A DNA stretch of 21,712 nt from CAINVV01 sp037129695 (GCA_037129695.1 JBAXUL010000065.1:1-21712), one strand, 5' to 3'. Positions 1 through 7,383 are shown, counted from the first letter of the stretch. A program made the numbers and translations. The notes: generated by a model from the letters alone, not told the origin.

Positions 1-4
1 AAAA

Positions 5-108
5 TCAAAAAAGCACCTGAGCGCAGCGAAGGTGGCTTTCAACTCACATGGCTTCACCTCTACGGGATCACCGAAGGTAATTCCCGTGTCATCAGGTGCA
101 AGCGAGTT
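5..108 (-). ncRNA. Unidentified structured RNA candidate ending in an intrinsic terminator
   Basis: Seen directly, in plus coordinates: an 8-bp helix joins 13-20 (GCACCTGA) to 92-99. Inside it, 30-34 (AGGTG) pairs with 55-59, and 62-68 (ACGGGAT) pairs with 80-87 through an extended hairpin with ACC/GGT at its tip. The loop segment 41-45 (AACTC) is complementary to 104-108 (GAGTT), which would make a pseudoknot. A competing local hairpin pairs 10-18 with 30-39 (one bulge). On the minus strand the RNA runs directly into six T residues (12 down to 7), so that strand is favoured. The competing hairpin would be a normal intrinsic terminator and excludes the outer 8-bp helix, an arrangement like a riboswitch expression platform. 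The target would lie left of the window. It starts about 55 bases past the DUF1501 stop, so it could instead be the 3' end of that mRNA. It matches no riboswitch consensus I can recall. Confidence 0.35.
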
Positions 109-162
109 AGGCTAACAAGCAGAGCCCTGATTGAAAAATAAATTTCCTGGAAATATAATAGC

Positions 163-1731
163 CTACAACACAATCAGCTTGATCTTCGAAATTCCTGATC
201 TCTGCTGCAATACCAATACATAAGTACCGGATCTCATCCCTGCAAGTTGCAACTGAATTTGTTGTCTACCTGAAGGATACGATTGTCGTGCCACAGATTT
301 AACCAGCTGACCGCCCATTGCATAAATGAATACCTGTGCCCAGGATCCATCAGAATTGAAGGTCAGATTAGCTTCATCTACAACCGGATTAGGGTAAAGT
401 TCCAGTTTGCCCGACGACGAAAGCAAATCATTATCAATTGAAGTTGATTTGGTGACAAGCTGTATTCCAGGAAATATCGCCCCCATTAATCGCGTAATAT
501 CCTGATCAGCAAGACCAAACCATTGTTTGTAAAAGGCAGAATAAATGCTTCTGAAATCGTACTGCATGGTCAGATTATCCGACTTGCTCACCACGGCAGG
601 GATCACAGGATTATTTCCGACGATGCCCGGATTGACTTTTGCGCCAAAAATGATGGCAGGCCAGGTAGTACCGTGGTCTGTTCCCAGACTATCGTTCGAC
701 ATGATGCGACGTCCAAATTCCGTATAGACAAATCCCATCACCTCCTCCTCCTTCTTCATCAATCTTAAATCATCCTGAAAAGCGGAAATAGCAACAGAGA
801 GCTTACTCAGCAGTGTCGGGTGAGCTCCGGTGAGCTTACTGGCCTCGCTGGAGACTTGCAATGAATGGGTATCCCAGCCACCCAAACTTACCACATAAAT
901 CTGGGTTTGCAGTCCGCCCGCCACCAGATTGGCCACCAATTTAAGCTGGTCGGCCAATGAATTTGTGCCCGCTGCAGGATATTTTGTCGAAAGATTTTTG
1001 GCACTGGCGGCAGCAGTTTTAATAACTGCAAGGTACCCCTCGGTTTGCTCCATCACATTGCTGATAAACTTCAGTTCCTTTCCAAAGGGCGTATCCGGGA
1101 ATCCACTAATGGGTGAATTATTGATGTAACTGGATGATATACTCTTCAGCACCGTACTGTAATTGGCCAGATCGCCCTGACAGGTGGCAGAACTTGTTGA
1201 ACCGATGGTGAGAGAAATTGGATGTGGCTGTTGATTGTTTGGAAATCCTACCGGGAAATTTGGATATTGACCTCCAAACATTCTTCCAACCCATCCTGAA
1301 CTGAGAACAGTTTGCGCATCTGACGCAGAAAGCAGAATATCCTTCGATCTAAAATGGGAAAGGTTAGGATTTGGGTAACCAACACCTTGAATAATCTGAA
1401 CTTTGCCCTCTTTATAAAGGTTTGTTAAATCCGGCATGGCCGGATTCAGCCCGGTTTCGTCCGTTAATTTAAGTATCTGAGACTTGTCTACCAGAATGTT
1501 GCGGCGGGCATTGGCCAGATTATCATATTGAGAGATCGGGATAACCATGTTCAAGCCGTCATTGCCGCCATCCAATTGTATCAGAACAAGCTTTTTTCCG
1601 GGGTCGAATGAACTTAACAAATCGCCTGCCGGTAGTGAAGCCATTGCACGCATCCATTGTCCTTGAAATAAAAATGGAGTCAATGCCGTTGCTGACAGGT
1701 ATTTTAATAATTTTCTGCGTTCCATGTTCAT
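163..1731 (-). CDS. DUF1501 family protein with type IX secretion sorting domain
   Basis: The 522-residue protein has the DUF1501 hallmarks in order: LDGGNDGLN at 53-61, SHFRSKD near 125, SGWVGRM near 145, GGWDTH at 284-289, YTEFGRR at 336-342 and TDHGT at 351-355. DUF1501 proteins belong to the alkaline phosphatase/sulfatase-like superfamily; their reaction is mostly unknown. The N terminus (ERRKLLKYLS then a hydrophobic stretch) resembles a twin-arginine signal without being a textbook case. Residues 443-522, beginning near LYPNPV, form a Por-type C-terminal sorting domain, so the protein is probably carried across the outer membrane by the type IX system and anchored or released there. It is the second gene of a minus-strand operon, 34 bases after the DUF1800 stop; the two families commonly occur as neighbours. 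The start could be the ATG at 1731 or the one at 1725; neither has a clear Shine-Dalgarno site. Confidence 0.9.
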   Translation of the reverse strand: MNMERRKLLKYLSATALTPFLFQGQWMRAMASLPAGDLLSSFDPGKKLVLIQLDGGNDGLNMVIPISQYDNLANARRNILVDKSQILKLTDETGLNPAMPDLTNLYKEGKVQIIQGVGYPNPNLSHFRSKDILLSASDAQTVLSSGWVGRMFGGQYPNFPVGFPNNQQPHPISLTIGSTSSATCQGDLANYSTVLKSISSSYINNSPISGFPDTPFGKELKFISNVMEQTEGYLAVIKTAAASAKNLSTKYPAAGTNSLADQLKLVANLVAGGLQTQIYVVSLGGWDTHSLQVSSEASKLTGAHPTLLSKLSVAISAFQDDLRLMKKEEEVMGFVYTEFGRRIMSNDSLGTDHGTTWPAIIFGAKVNPGIVGNNPVIPAVVSKSDNLTMQYDFRSIYSAFYKQWFGLADQDITRLMGAIFPGIQLVTKSTSIDNDLLSSSGKLELYPNPVVDEANLTFNSDGSWAQVFIYAMGGQLVKSVARQSYPSGRQQIQLQLAGMRSGTYVLVLQQRSGISKIKLIVL

Positions 1732-1765
1732 GTTTTAGAATCACTGCTTCTTCTGATGATCATTT

Positions 1766-3340
1766 TCAGGTAAGGTAAAACTCGGGCAACCGCATGATGG
1801 CTTTCAACAAGGCCATTAGTTTCTTGCTGATGACCGTCTTTTGGGTCGCATCATTCGGGTTGCTGATATATTTGTTCCATTCAAATGTCCAGGTTGATTC
1901 GGGTAAACCCGGAATCAACTCTTCCTTGAGCTGCTGCAACTGAGCAGTTCCAGGCAAAACAGGCAGAAGAATCAGCGCAAATCCGTTGATAAGTGATGTA
2001 ACATCTGACGGATTCGCAATCTTCGCTGTGATGGCAAAGGGATCAACAACGTAATTGAAACCTGCCTTCGTCAAACCACTCGCACAAAAGGTGTCAGTAA
2101 AGGTAGTTCTCATGGGAACTGTGGCAGAGTTGATCCACAATTCATAATAAGAGGGATCTTTGTAATATTGTGGCCAACCAGCCACATCCGGCGGATCACC
2201 GAGAGCCATCTCCATGTTGCGGCACGAATTGTACACTTCGTACCAGGCTTCGTAATTTGTCAGCACATTGCCAGAAAGGGCAATCTCGCATTTACGGTAA
2301 ACCCCCAGGGTAAAATCAAGCGGATTTTTTATTTGACTACCGATGAAATCGGTACTGAAAAAATGCTCACTGCTAAGCAATTGTTCCAAAACAGGCCTGA
2401 TTTCGTAAGAATTATTGTACAGAGTCGTTGCCAGTGGCTCAATGATCTGCGTTTCAATCGTCTGATCAATTTGGTAATACATCAACCATCGGTACAACTT
2501 CCGAACAAGGTATCTTGCTGTCTCCTTCTTGTTGAAAATCATATCCACCAGCAATTTGTACTCCTCCGCCTCTTTGTTTGATATGACTAATTTATCGAAT
2601 GCATTTGTAAATGTTTTGGAATTCTTGTCATGACGTGATGTGTCATAATAGGCCGTATTCGTACTCCTGTTAACCAACCATCCTGTCATAATTCTGGCTG
2701 CCTCGCGGATATCAGTCTCGGTATAATTGGTGTAATTTCCATCGGCTATCAGCGGACCTTTTCCAATGGTAAAAAGCTCAAGCAATTCGCGGCCGAAGTT
2801 TTCGTTGGGAGCACTGGCCTTGTTGGATTCCCCGTTCAGGTAAATAAGCATGGCAGGATTGACAGCGATATCGGTAACAAGTTGTTTGACATTACCCAGC
2901 GCATGTTTTCGAAGAAGCTGAATGTACTGATAATACATGGTGGAATAATTGACAACCTCCGTCTCAGTGACACAATGGTTGTGCCAGAAAAGTGTCATTT
3001 TTTCGATCAGGGAAGTCTTTTGAAGCATCATCTGACCAATCCACCATGCACGAAGGCTTTTCAGCCGATAGGCGTTGAAAGTGCTGTTATAGGAAGCATT
3101 GATCCAGGTTTGCCCCAAAGCCACATCTGTATCGTTTAAATCATAACAAACCGGAGGATTTGGCAGGGGTTGTACCTGCAACAATATAGTCATCGCCTCA
3201 GAGATGCTCTTGCCTACCAAGGCATCCACCTCCGACTTTTTTGCACCGAACATGCAGCGATCCAATAAATGTCTGGCACTACTGTAATTCAGGGTGCCGG
3301 ACATGGCCAAAATTGAAAATGATTTAGCAGAATTACCCAT
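1766..3340 (-). CDS. DUF1800 family protein
   Basis: The 524-residue protein has the DUF1800 layout: an N-terminal stretch ending in a RHLLDRCMFGAKKSEVD block, the segment KMTLFWHNHCVTE near residue 115, NPAMLIYLNGESNK and ENFGRELLELFTIGKG around 160-195, AARIMTGW around 215, and a conserved end with GDPPDVAGWP and MRLPEFYLT. This matches the usual family length. The function is unknown; DUF1800 genes usually sit beside DUF1501 genes, as here, and the pair is presumed to act together outside the cytoplasm. I see no convincing signal peptide and no C-terminal sorting domain, unlike the DUF1501 partner. This is the first gene of the two-gene operon. The ATG at 3340 is the first in frame, but translation could start slightly downstream near the SILAMSG segment. 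Confidence 0.88.
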   Translation of the reverse strand: MGNSAKSFSILAMSGTLNYSSARHLLDRCMFGAKKSEVDALVGKSISEAMTILLQVQPLPNPPVCYDLNDTDVALGQTWINASYNSTFNAYRLKSLRAWWIGQMMLQKTSLIEKMTLFWHNHCVTETEVVNYSTMYYQYIQLLRKHALGNVKQLVTDIAVNPAMLIYLNGESNKASAPNENFGRELLELFTIGKGPLIADGNYTNYTETDIREAARIMTGWLVNRSTNTAYYDTSRHDKNSKTFTNAFDKLVISNKEAEEYKLLVDMIFNKKETARYLVRKLYRWLMYYQIDQTIETQIIEPLATTLYNNSYEIRPVLEQLLSSEHFFSTDFIGSQIKNPLDFTLGVYRKCEIALSGNVLTNYEAWYEVYNSCRNMEMALGDPPDVAGWPQYYKDPSYYELWINSATVPMRTTFTDTFCASGLTKAGFNYVVDPFAITAKIANPSDVTSLINGFALILLPVLPGTAQLQQLKEELIPGLPESTWTFEWNKYISNPNDATQKTVISKKLMALLKAIMRLPEFYLT

Positions 3341-3494
3341 AGGTTGGTTTTATCTCTTTGATGCGGATGAAGATATAAAAAAATGTTTAAAATTTATATT
3401 CAACCTCGCCCGGAGCATGATTTCTATCAGATCTGGGAAATAGGTTTGGGAGCTGAACAAATTAAATATCCCGCAAGATTTTTTTTCTAAAACA

Positions 3495-3525
3495 CTTGCG
3501 TTTTTAAAAAATATAGATACTTTTG
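3495..3525 (+). promoter_or_regulatory. Bacteroidetes-type promoter of tRNA-Pro
   Basis: A -33 element CTTG (3495-3498, one base off TTTG) is followed after exactly 19 bases by TACTTTTG (3518-3525), a perfect match to the -7 consensus TAnnTTTG. Transcription would begin around 3530-3534, leaving a leader of about 40 bases before the tRNA. Position and fit make this the best promoter in the window. Confidence 0.55.
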
Positions 3526-3573
3526 CAACACTTTTGAAGGAAGCCAAAACCTTAGAACATAAACAAAAGTCAT

Positions 3574-3647
3574 CGGGGTGTAGCGCAGTCCGGTAGCGCA
3601 CCTGGTTTGGGACCAGGGGGTCCCAGGTTCGAATCCTGGTACCCCGA
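3574..3647 (+). tRNA. tRNA-Pro (anticodon TGG)
   Basis: A complete cloverleaf of 74 bases. The acceptor stem CGGGGTG (3574-3580) pairs with TACCCCG (3640-3646), followed by discriminator A3647. The D stem is GCGC/GCGC. The anticodon stem is CCTGG (3601-3605)/CCAGG (3613-3617), with loop TTTGGGA and anticodon TGG at 3608-3610. The T stem is CCAGG/CCTGG around TTCGAAT. The first C of the acceptor and the anticodon agree with proline. CCA is not encoded, since CAG follows the discriminator. A promoter lies upstream and an intrinsic terminator follows within 10 bases, so this is a stand-alone tRNA transcription unit. Confidence 0.97.
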
Positions 3648-3654
3648 CAGTGAA

Positions 3655-3690
3655 AGAGAGCAGAAAGATATTTCTGTTCTCTTTTTTTTT
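3655..3690 (+). terminator. Intrinsic terminator of tRNA-Pro
   Basis: A 12-bp stem AGAGAGCAGAAA / TTTCTGTTCTCT (one G-U pair) with a GATA loop (3667-3670) is followed by an unbroken T run to 3690. It begins eight bases after the tRNA end. Confidence 0.8.
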
Positions 3691-3727
3691 GTCCAAGGCA
3701 ACCGCGCATCCCAATGAAATCAGGAGA

Positions 3728-3758
3728 GTTCCAGGATCGAATTCCGGTAGCCCGATAG
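3728..3758 (+). repeat. Degenerate repeat of the tRNA-Pro 3' end
   Basis: Without gaps, 25 of 31 bases match tRNA positions 3620-3650, that is the T arm, the 3' acceptor strand, the discriminator and two bases beyond. The T-loop core TCGAAT and the acceptor CCCGA are preserved, and the repeat lies exactly 108 bases downstream. There is no matching 5' half, so it cannot be a functional tRNA. It is either the scar of a partial tRNA duplication or a decayed attachment site from an element that integrated at this tRNA and was lost. Confidence 0.6.
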
Positions 3759-4095
3759 ACCAAAAACAAATGTCCAACCTATTGTTTTTTTAGCATAGAA
3801 ATAGCTTCAATTCGGAAAGATCAAAGAGGTTACTCCATCACAACAAGAACATTAGGGTGATGCTTATTGACTGATACTTATAAATCCCATTGTGATTTTG
3901 AAAAAAGGGCTTATCATCAGTTATCGGAGATATAACTTCAACGCCTATGCTGACTTGTTTTTTGATTTAGCACTACCTCCTACCGAACAAATATTTGGTA
4001 TTAGTAATAACAGAGATATAAGGTACAAACAATCAATTCAAACGAAAGATCGACCCGAGGCAGGATATTGCTGCCGACTGATTGACAATCCTGTT
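3759..4095. other. Intergenic stretch without recognisable content
   Basis: AT-rich sequence between the tRNA scar and the orphan receiver remnant. A 97-codon plus-strand frame starts at 3892, but its composition is not protein-like, it resembles no family I know and it runs through the remnant on the opposite strand. I see no hairpin with a T run and no repeat here. Confidence 0.4.
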
Positions 4096-4500
4096 TTAAC
4101 CCACAATAAATTTGTCAATTATCTTCAGAAACTCAATTATTTCAAGCGGTTTCGTCAGATAATCCTTAACGCCTGCCTTAAGTAATTTTTGAATTTGCTG
4201 AGGCATGGCATCGGCACTGATGATAACAACCGGTATGCCCATTGTTTTCTCTTCAGCCTTCAGCCGATTGAGAACTTCACTTCCATGAATGTCTGGAAGG
4301 TCCAAATCAAGAAGAATCAGGTCTGGATTAAGCTCTATTGCCGACTGAACCGCAAGATTTCCTTGTGTTATTGACGTTAATTGAATATGAGGCCTCTGAA
4401 TTGAAAGGATATGTTCTATTAATTCAATATTGGATGCATTATCTTCAACGTATAAAATTGAACCTTTTTTGTCCGCCAGATTAGGTTCAAAATCTGATTC
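4096..4500 (-). pseudogene. Orphan receiver domain, remnant of a hybrid histidine kinase
   Basis: Read on the minus strand from just after an in-frame TGA (4503-4501), the frame encodes about 134 residues forming an entire CheY-like receiver: the acidic pair in ILYVEDNASN, the phosphoacceptor Asp in LILLDLDLPD, the Ser of VVIISADA and the Lys of YLTKP. It ends with IIDKFIVG and TAA at 4096. There is no ATG or GTG in frame before the domain; the only candidate starts are a CTG near its N edge and a TTG in the middle of the fold. Receivers with this wording (EDN..N..L..., LPDIHGSEVL) are usually the C-terminal domain of hybrid sensor kinases. Upstream DNA gives no kinase residues in any frame and soon becomes the 3' end of the phosphotriesterase-like gene. 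I read it as a truncation that kept the last exported domain intact, but a stand-alone receiver with a non-standard start is not excluded. Confidence 0.6.
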
Positions 4501-4560
4501 TCACTTCTTGCTTTCAACCATCCCCGACCCCGACCATCCACAGGTCGTTCGGGCAACCGG

Positions 4561-5583
4561 TCATTTCGACTTCCGCACCCTGATGCCAAAAGCCTCTGCC
4601 GGGTTTTTCACCATCATCTGATCGAGTTCCTCAGGTGAAATCCCTTCGCTCAGGAGCAACAATTTGAATGTTTCAAAGAGTTCGGTGTATGGTCTGATAA
4701 CTCCCCCTCCTGGTAATCCGGGCTGATATCCCCAGGCATCATGAGAAAGTAATACGTGGTCCATCCGTCGTATTAATTTGGTGTATTTGACCATTTCGGA
4801 AATTTTCACAGAGGCGTTCAGGTCAGGGTGAATCCCATCCAATGCAATCCAGACACCCCTTTCGGCAACCGTAAGAAGCAGGCTTTTCGAGACTTCCTCC
4901 ATCGCATGTAACCAGATAAAAGCGGAAGGATCAACGCCATACTTTTTGAGTATTTGCAACTGAGCAAGTACGCCGGAAGCAGGACCTGAGTAAGACATGA
5001 TCGAAAGGCCGGTCTCCAGGTGGGTCAGACAGGCAGCAGCAACCAGTTTCTTGTCATTTTCCGAAAGTTTGCTGCCACTGATGGCTATATTAATAACACC
5101 CGGTTTAATTCCGGTGTTGCCGATACCGTTTTTCGCCTCCCCGATCCAAATCAAAGCTAGCTCTTCTGCGCTCAGATCCTTAATCTCCCCGGGCAGATGC
5201 CGTTCGTTATCCGCAGCATACCAACCGGTACCCGTCACAATGCGGATGCCGGTTTTGCGCGACAATTCAGCAAGCAATTGAGGATCTCGTCCCATGAATT
5301 CCGGAGTTCCATCCACGAACGTTTGTACCTTGTAAGGCTTTAATTTTTCAAAAAACGGGGTCATCCTTTGGACAACTGAATCTTTATTGTATGGATTGAT
5401 ACCTATTGAATCAATCATCGTTAAATCGAACAGAACATGCTCGTGCGGCAGCGTAATACCCATTTTTGAAACAGGAATTTCACCTGTAACAGTCATAATT
5501 TTCATATCACTTTCCCGGCAGGAAAAAACAGTCAGCATAAAAAATAAGGCGATGAAAGCGAATCTGGTTCCGGACAAAGACAT
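4561..5583 (-). CDS. Phosphotriesterase-family lipoprotein with altered metal site
   Basis: A 340-residue protein with a lipoprotein signal (hydrophobic 8-20, lipobox VFSC, Cys22) and a phosphotriesterase/amidohydrolase TIM barrel. Family landmarks are LPHEH (His47, His49), GRDPQLLAELSRKTG near 98-112, the TGWY segment at 119-122, WLHAMEE (His226) and LLSHDAWG (Asp282), with NPAEAFG near the end. Two positions differ from the family pattern. The bridging, normally carbamylated Lys of the GxIK(I/V)A strand is Asn165 (GVINIA), and the His of the ISTHTG-type strand is Tyr198 (IMSYSG). In E. coli Php the bridging Lys is Glu, so variation there has precedent, but losing a His as well is more unusual. 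It may be mononuclear, or a lactonase/hydrolase of different chemistry; substrate unknown. It is divergent from the Nudix regulator; a TATTTTTG -7-like element lies on its strand at 5657-5650, without a good -33 partner. Confidence 0.87.
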   Translation of the reverse strand: MSLSGTRFAFIALFFMLTVFSCRESDMKIMTVTGEIPVSKMGITLPHEHVLFDLTMIDSIGINPYNKDSVVQRMTPFFEKLKPYKVQTFVDGTPEFMGRDPQLLAELSRKTGIRIVTGTGWYAADNERHLPGEIKDLSAEELALIWIGEAKNGIGNTGIKPGVINIAISGSKLSENDKKLVAAACLTHLETGLSIMSYSGPASGVLAQLQILKKYGVDPSAFIWLHAMEEVSKSLLLTVAERGVWIALDGIHPDLNASVKISEMVKYTKLIRRMDHVLLSHDAWGYQPGLPGGGVIRPYTELFETFKLLLLSEGISPEELDQMMVKNPAEAFGIRVRKSK

Positions 5584-5807
5584 AGGCGATAATTTAAAAA
5601 TTCAGGTAAAGGATATCAATCATCCAAGGCATTATTGGATCAACTATGACAAAAATAGCTGAATCATTTGTATTTTAACCTTAAGAATCACCGTGAAATA
5701 TAGTGATAAATGATATTCCCCCCTCCAATTAAAAAATATATTTGATGAAAGATCAATTTTATTCAAAGTTGATGATTGATTATCAAACAATTAATTATAT
5801 TTACAAA

Positions 5808-5820
5808 GTATACAATATAC
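5808..5820. promoter_or_regulatory. Palindrome upstream of the Nudix regulator, candidate operator
   Basis: GTATA-CAA-TATAC, perfect 5-bp arms around a 3-base centre, 35 bases before the regulator start. A -7-like TATATTTA ends at 5803, so the palindrome would cover the transcription start, a typical place for autorepression. That the adjacent regulator binds it is inference. The site is short and AT-rich, so chance is possible. Confidence 0.3.
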
Positions 5821-5854
5821 ACTAACTATAATTCACCCGTAACTAGACTGCTTA

Positions 5855-6604
5855 ATGGACTCATCCCGCAAATTTCTTGCCAACGTATCCGTTGATTGCG
5901 TGATTTTCGGTTTCGATTTCGAGAAGCTGAAAGTCGTGCTGGTCGAAAGAGCGTATCAGGATCCGCTAACCGGGGAAACTTTGATTCTGGATTACACGCT
6001 GGCAGGTTATCATATTTACGAGGACGAAGACCTCGACCGTGCAGCCTATCGAATCTTAAAGGATCGTACAGGATTGGAGAATATCTATCTTGAACAGTTT
6101 GCCACTTTTGGAAAAACTGACCGTATTGCCAAAGAGAAGGATCGTCTATGGCTGAAGGTGATTGATAAAGGATTCGCTGATCGGGTACTCTCTGTGGGTT
6201 ATTTTTCACTTATTGACAGCACGAAGGTTAATTTATGCAGCCATGACAGTAAAATTGATTGGTTCCCTGTAGAAAAAGCGTTGACGATGGATTTGGCTTT
6301 TGATCACAATGAGATCCTTCAAAAGGCACTGGAAACATTGCGTAACAAGGTGCGCACAGAACCCATCGCTTTTGAACTTTTACCTGAACGCTTTACCCTG
6401 ACACAGCTCCAGAAATTATACCAGGCAATTACCGGAAACATCATCGACAAAAGAAATTTCAGGAAGAAAAAGCTTCAGATGCCGTTTATTGTCCCCCTGA
6501 AGGAAAAGCAGGACGGGGTTTCCCACCGGCCCGCAGGCCTTTTCCATTTCAGCCGGGCAATATTTGATGAAACCCGGAACGAAAGATTCGGGAATCTATT
6601 TTAA
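5855..6604 (+). CDS. Nudix-fold transcriptional regulator (AraR/NrtR-like) with C-terminal winged helix
   Basis: A 249-residue protein with a Nudix-like domain at about 8-150 and a DNA-binding domain at about 165-240. The first domain begins VSVDCVIFGFD. Its Nudix box region, around residues 51-74, reads GYHIYEDEDLDRAAYRILKDRTG. The usual REXXEE glutamates are Ile67, Asp70 and Arg71, so hydrolase activity is unlikely. The C-terminal part has the wording of this family's winged helix (RFTLTQLQKLYQAITG, KRNFRKKKLQ, HRPAGLFHF). In such proteins the Nudix fold acts as a sensor: AraR of Bacteroides thetaiotaomicron senses arabinose and NrtR senses ADP-ribose-type metabolites. It is transcribed toward susC, the next gene on this strand, and is divergent from the phosphotriesterase-like gene; either may be its target. 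The ligand cannot be read from sequence. Confidence 0.85.
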   Translation: MDSSRKFLANVSVDCVIFGFDFEKLKVVLVERAYQDPLTGETLILDYTLAGYHIYEDEDLDRAAYRILKDRTGLENIYLEQFATFGKTDRIAKEKDRLWLKVIDKGFADRVLSVGYFSLIDSTKVNLCSHDSKIDWFPVEKALTMDLAFDHNEILQKALETLRNKVRTEPIAFELLPERFTLTQLQKLYQAITGNIIDKRNFRKKKLQMPFIVPLKEKQDGVSHRPAGLFHFSRAIFDETRNERFGNLF

Positions 6605-6750
6605 GCCATCAGGTGACCACTTAGCACTTAGACCGGTACAGGACACATGACAACCGACAGAAGTTATATGCCTGTCGATAACGGTTTTCAATGATTTCGA
6701 TAAGCAATGTTCCGTTGGGATCTTGGAATAACCTTCACCGTGTCGGTATT

Positions 6751-6878
6751 AAGTAATGTTCAAATAATATTGTCGTACTTTTTTCTTTGCGATCTTAGCG
6801 TGCTTTGCGCGACACAAAAGGCAAATTGCCCAAAACTGGAGAATTTGAAACTACGACATTTCATTGTTCTTCTAACTT
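6751..6878. repeat. MITE-like tandem unit, copy 1
   Basis: A 128-base unit beginning AAGTAATG and ending TCTAACTT. TGTCGTA (6771-6777) and TACGACA (6852-6858) form an inverted repeat, and with the outer TAAGT/ACTTA they make matching 28-base ends whose middles differ. The centre carries a CTTTGCG/TTAGCG/CTTTGCGCGAC module at 6785-6815. No open reading frame. Confidence 0.65.
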
Positions 6879-6996
6879 AAGTAATGCACAAATAATAATG
6901 TCGTATTTTTTCTTTGCGGGCTTTGCGCGACACAATTGGCAGAATCCTCAAAAAATGGGAATCAGCATCTACGACATTTAAATGTTCTTTTAACTT
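6879..6996. repeat. MITE-like tandem unit, copy 2
   Basis: Abuts copy 1 directly and is roughly 80 percent similar by eye. It is 10 bases shorter, mainly because the middle of the central module is missing (CTTTGCGGG followed by CTTTGCGCGAC, 6912-6933). The inverted TGTCGTA (6899-6905) and TACGACA (6970-6976) are exactly conserved while the sequence between has drifted, which suggests that the ends matter. Confidence 0.65.
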
Positions 6997-7284
6997 AAAA
7001 TCAAGCAAGTCCTCTGAATATGACTCAAAAAACATCAGTATGATAATTTTTATGGCTATCCCACAAACCTCTTCTGTTCAAATTATGGATTGACCGTATC
7101 TGTATTATTCTTTTCCGATAGAATAAAACGATTTAAGTATATGTTAAAATTTGTAATGAAATCATATTGTATATTAAAAATACTTGTTACCTTAGTGGTG
7201 TTTCTACAATAACCAAACTTTAAAATTCTTTAGAACGCAGATCAATCATTCATCAAAAAATATACTTCCCATTTGTATGATGGC

Positions 7285-7315
7285 TTTGCTGTAGATAAAA
7301 GTGTGTTTAAATTCG
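7285..7315 (+). promoter_or_regulatory. Candidate promoter of susC
   Basis: TTTG (7285-7288), 19 bases, then TAAATTCG (7308-7315), one base off the -7 consensus TAnnTTTG. The spacing is the same as in the tRNA-Pro promoter. The start would be near 7321, giving a leader of about 60 bases before the susC ATG. Confidence 0.4.
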
Positions 7316-7383
7316 TTTTGTAGAGACTAAATACCAATCAAATACGTTCTTGAATTATTTACCAATCTTAATCCGAAGAATTT

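Larger units (their letters stand above)
6605..7383. other. Long intergenic region before susC
   Basis: No credible ORF in 779 bases. In order it contains a weak hairpin CGACAG/CTGTCG (6655-6660/6672-6677), two tandem copies of an element of about 120 bp (6751-6996), an AT-rich stretch with loosely palindromic GTAT-N7-ATAC at 7169-7183, and a promoter candidate at 7285-7315 for susC. A half copy of the GTAGAGAC palindrome arm occurs at 7320-7327 without its partner arm. Confidence 0.6.

Noticed and set aside
3350..3777. Two overlapping minus-strand reading frames of 139 and 96 codons
   Set aside because: They run antisense through the tRNA-Pro gene, its terminator and the tRNA scar; their peptide text is a translation of tRNA sequence.
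3892..4185. A 97-codon plus-strand frame
   Set aside because: It has no family resemblance and no promoter or ribosome site, and its end overlaps the receiver remnant on the other strand.
5855..6604. Functional Nudix hydrolase
   Set aside because: The Nudix-box glutamates are replaced (Ile67, Asp70, Arg71) and a winged-helix domain follows, so it is read as a regulator.
6655..6677. Hairpin CGACAG/CTGTCG as terminator of the Nudix regulator
   Set aside because: The stem has only six pairs around an 11-base loop and only four T follow some bases later; too weak to call.
7320..7327. Lone GTAGAGAC matching the palindrome arm
   Set aside because: No complementary arm follows, and a single 8-base match is expected about once by chance in a window of this size.
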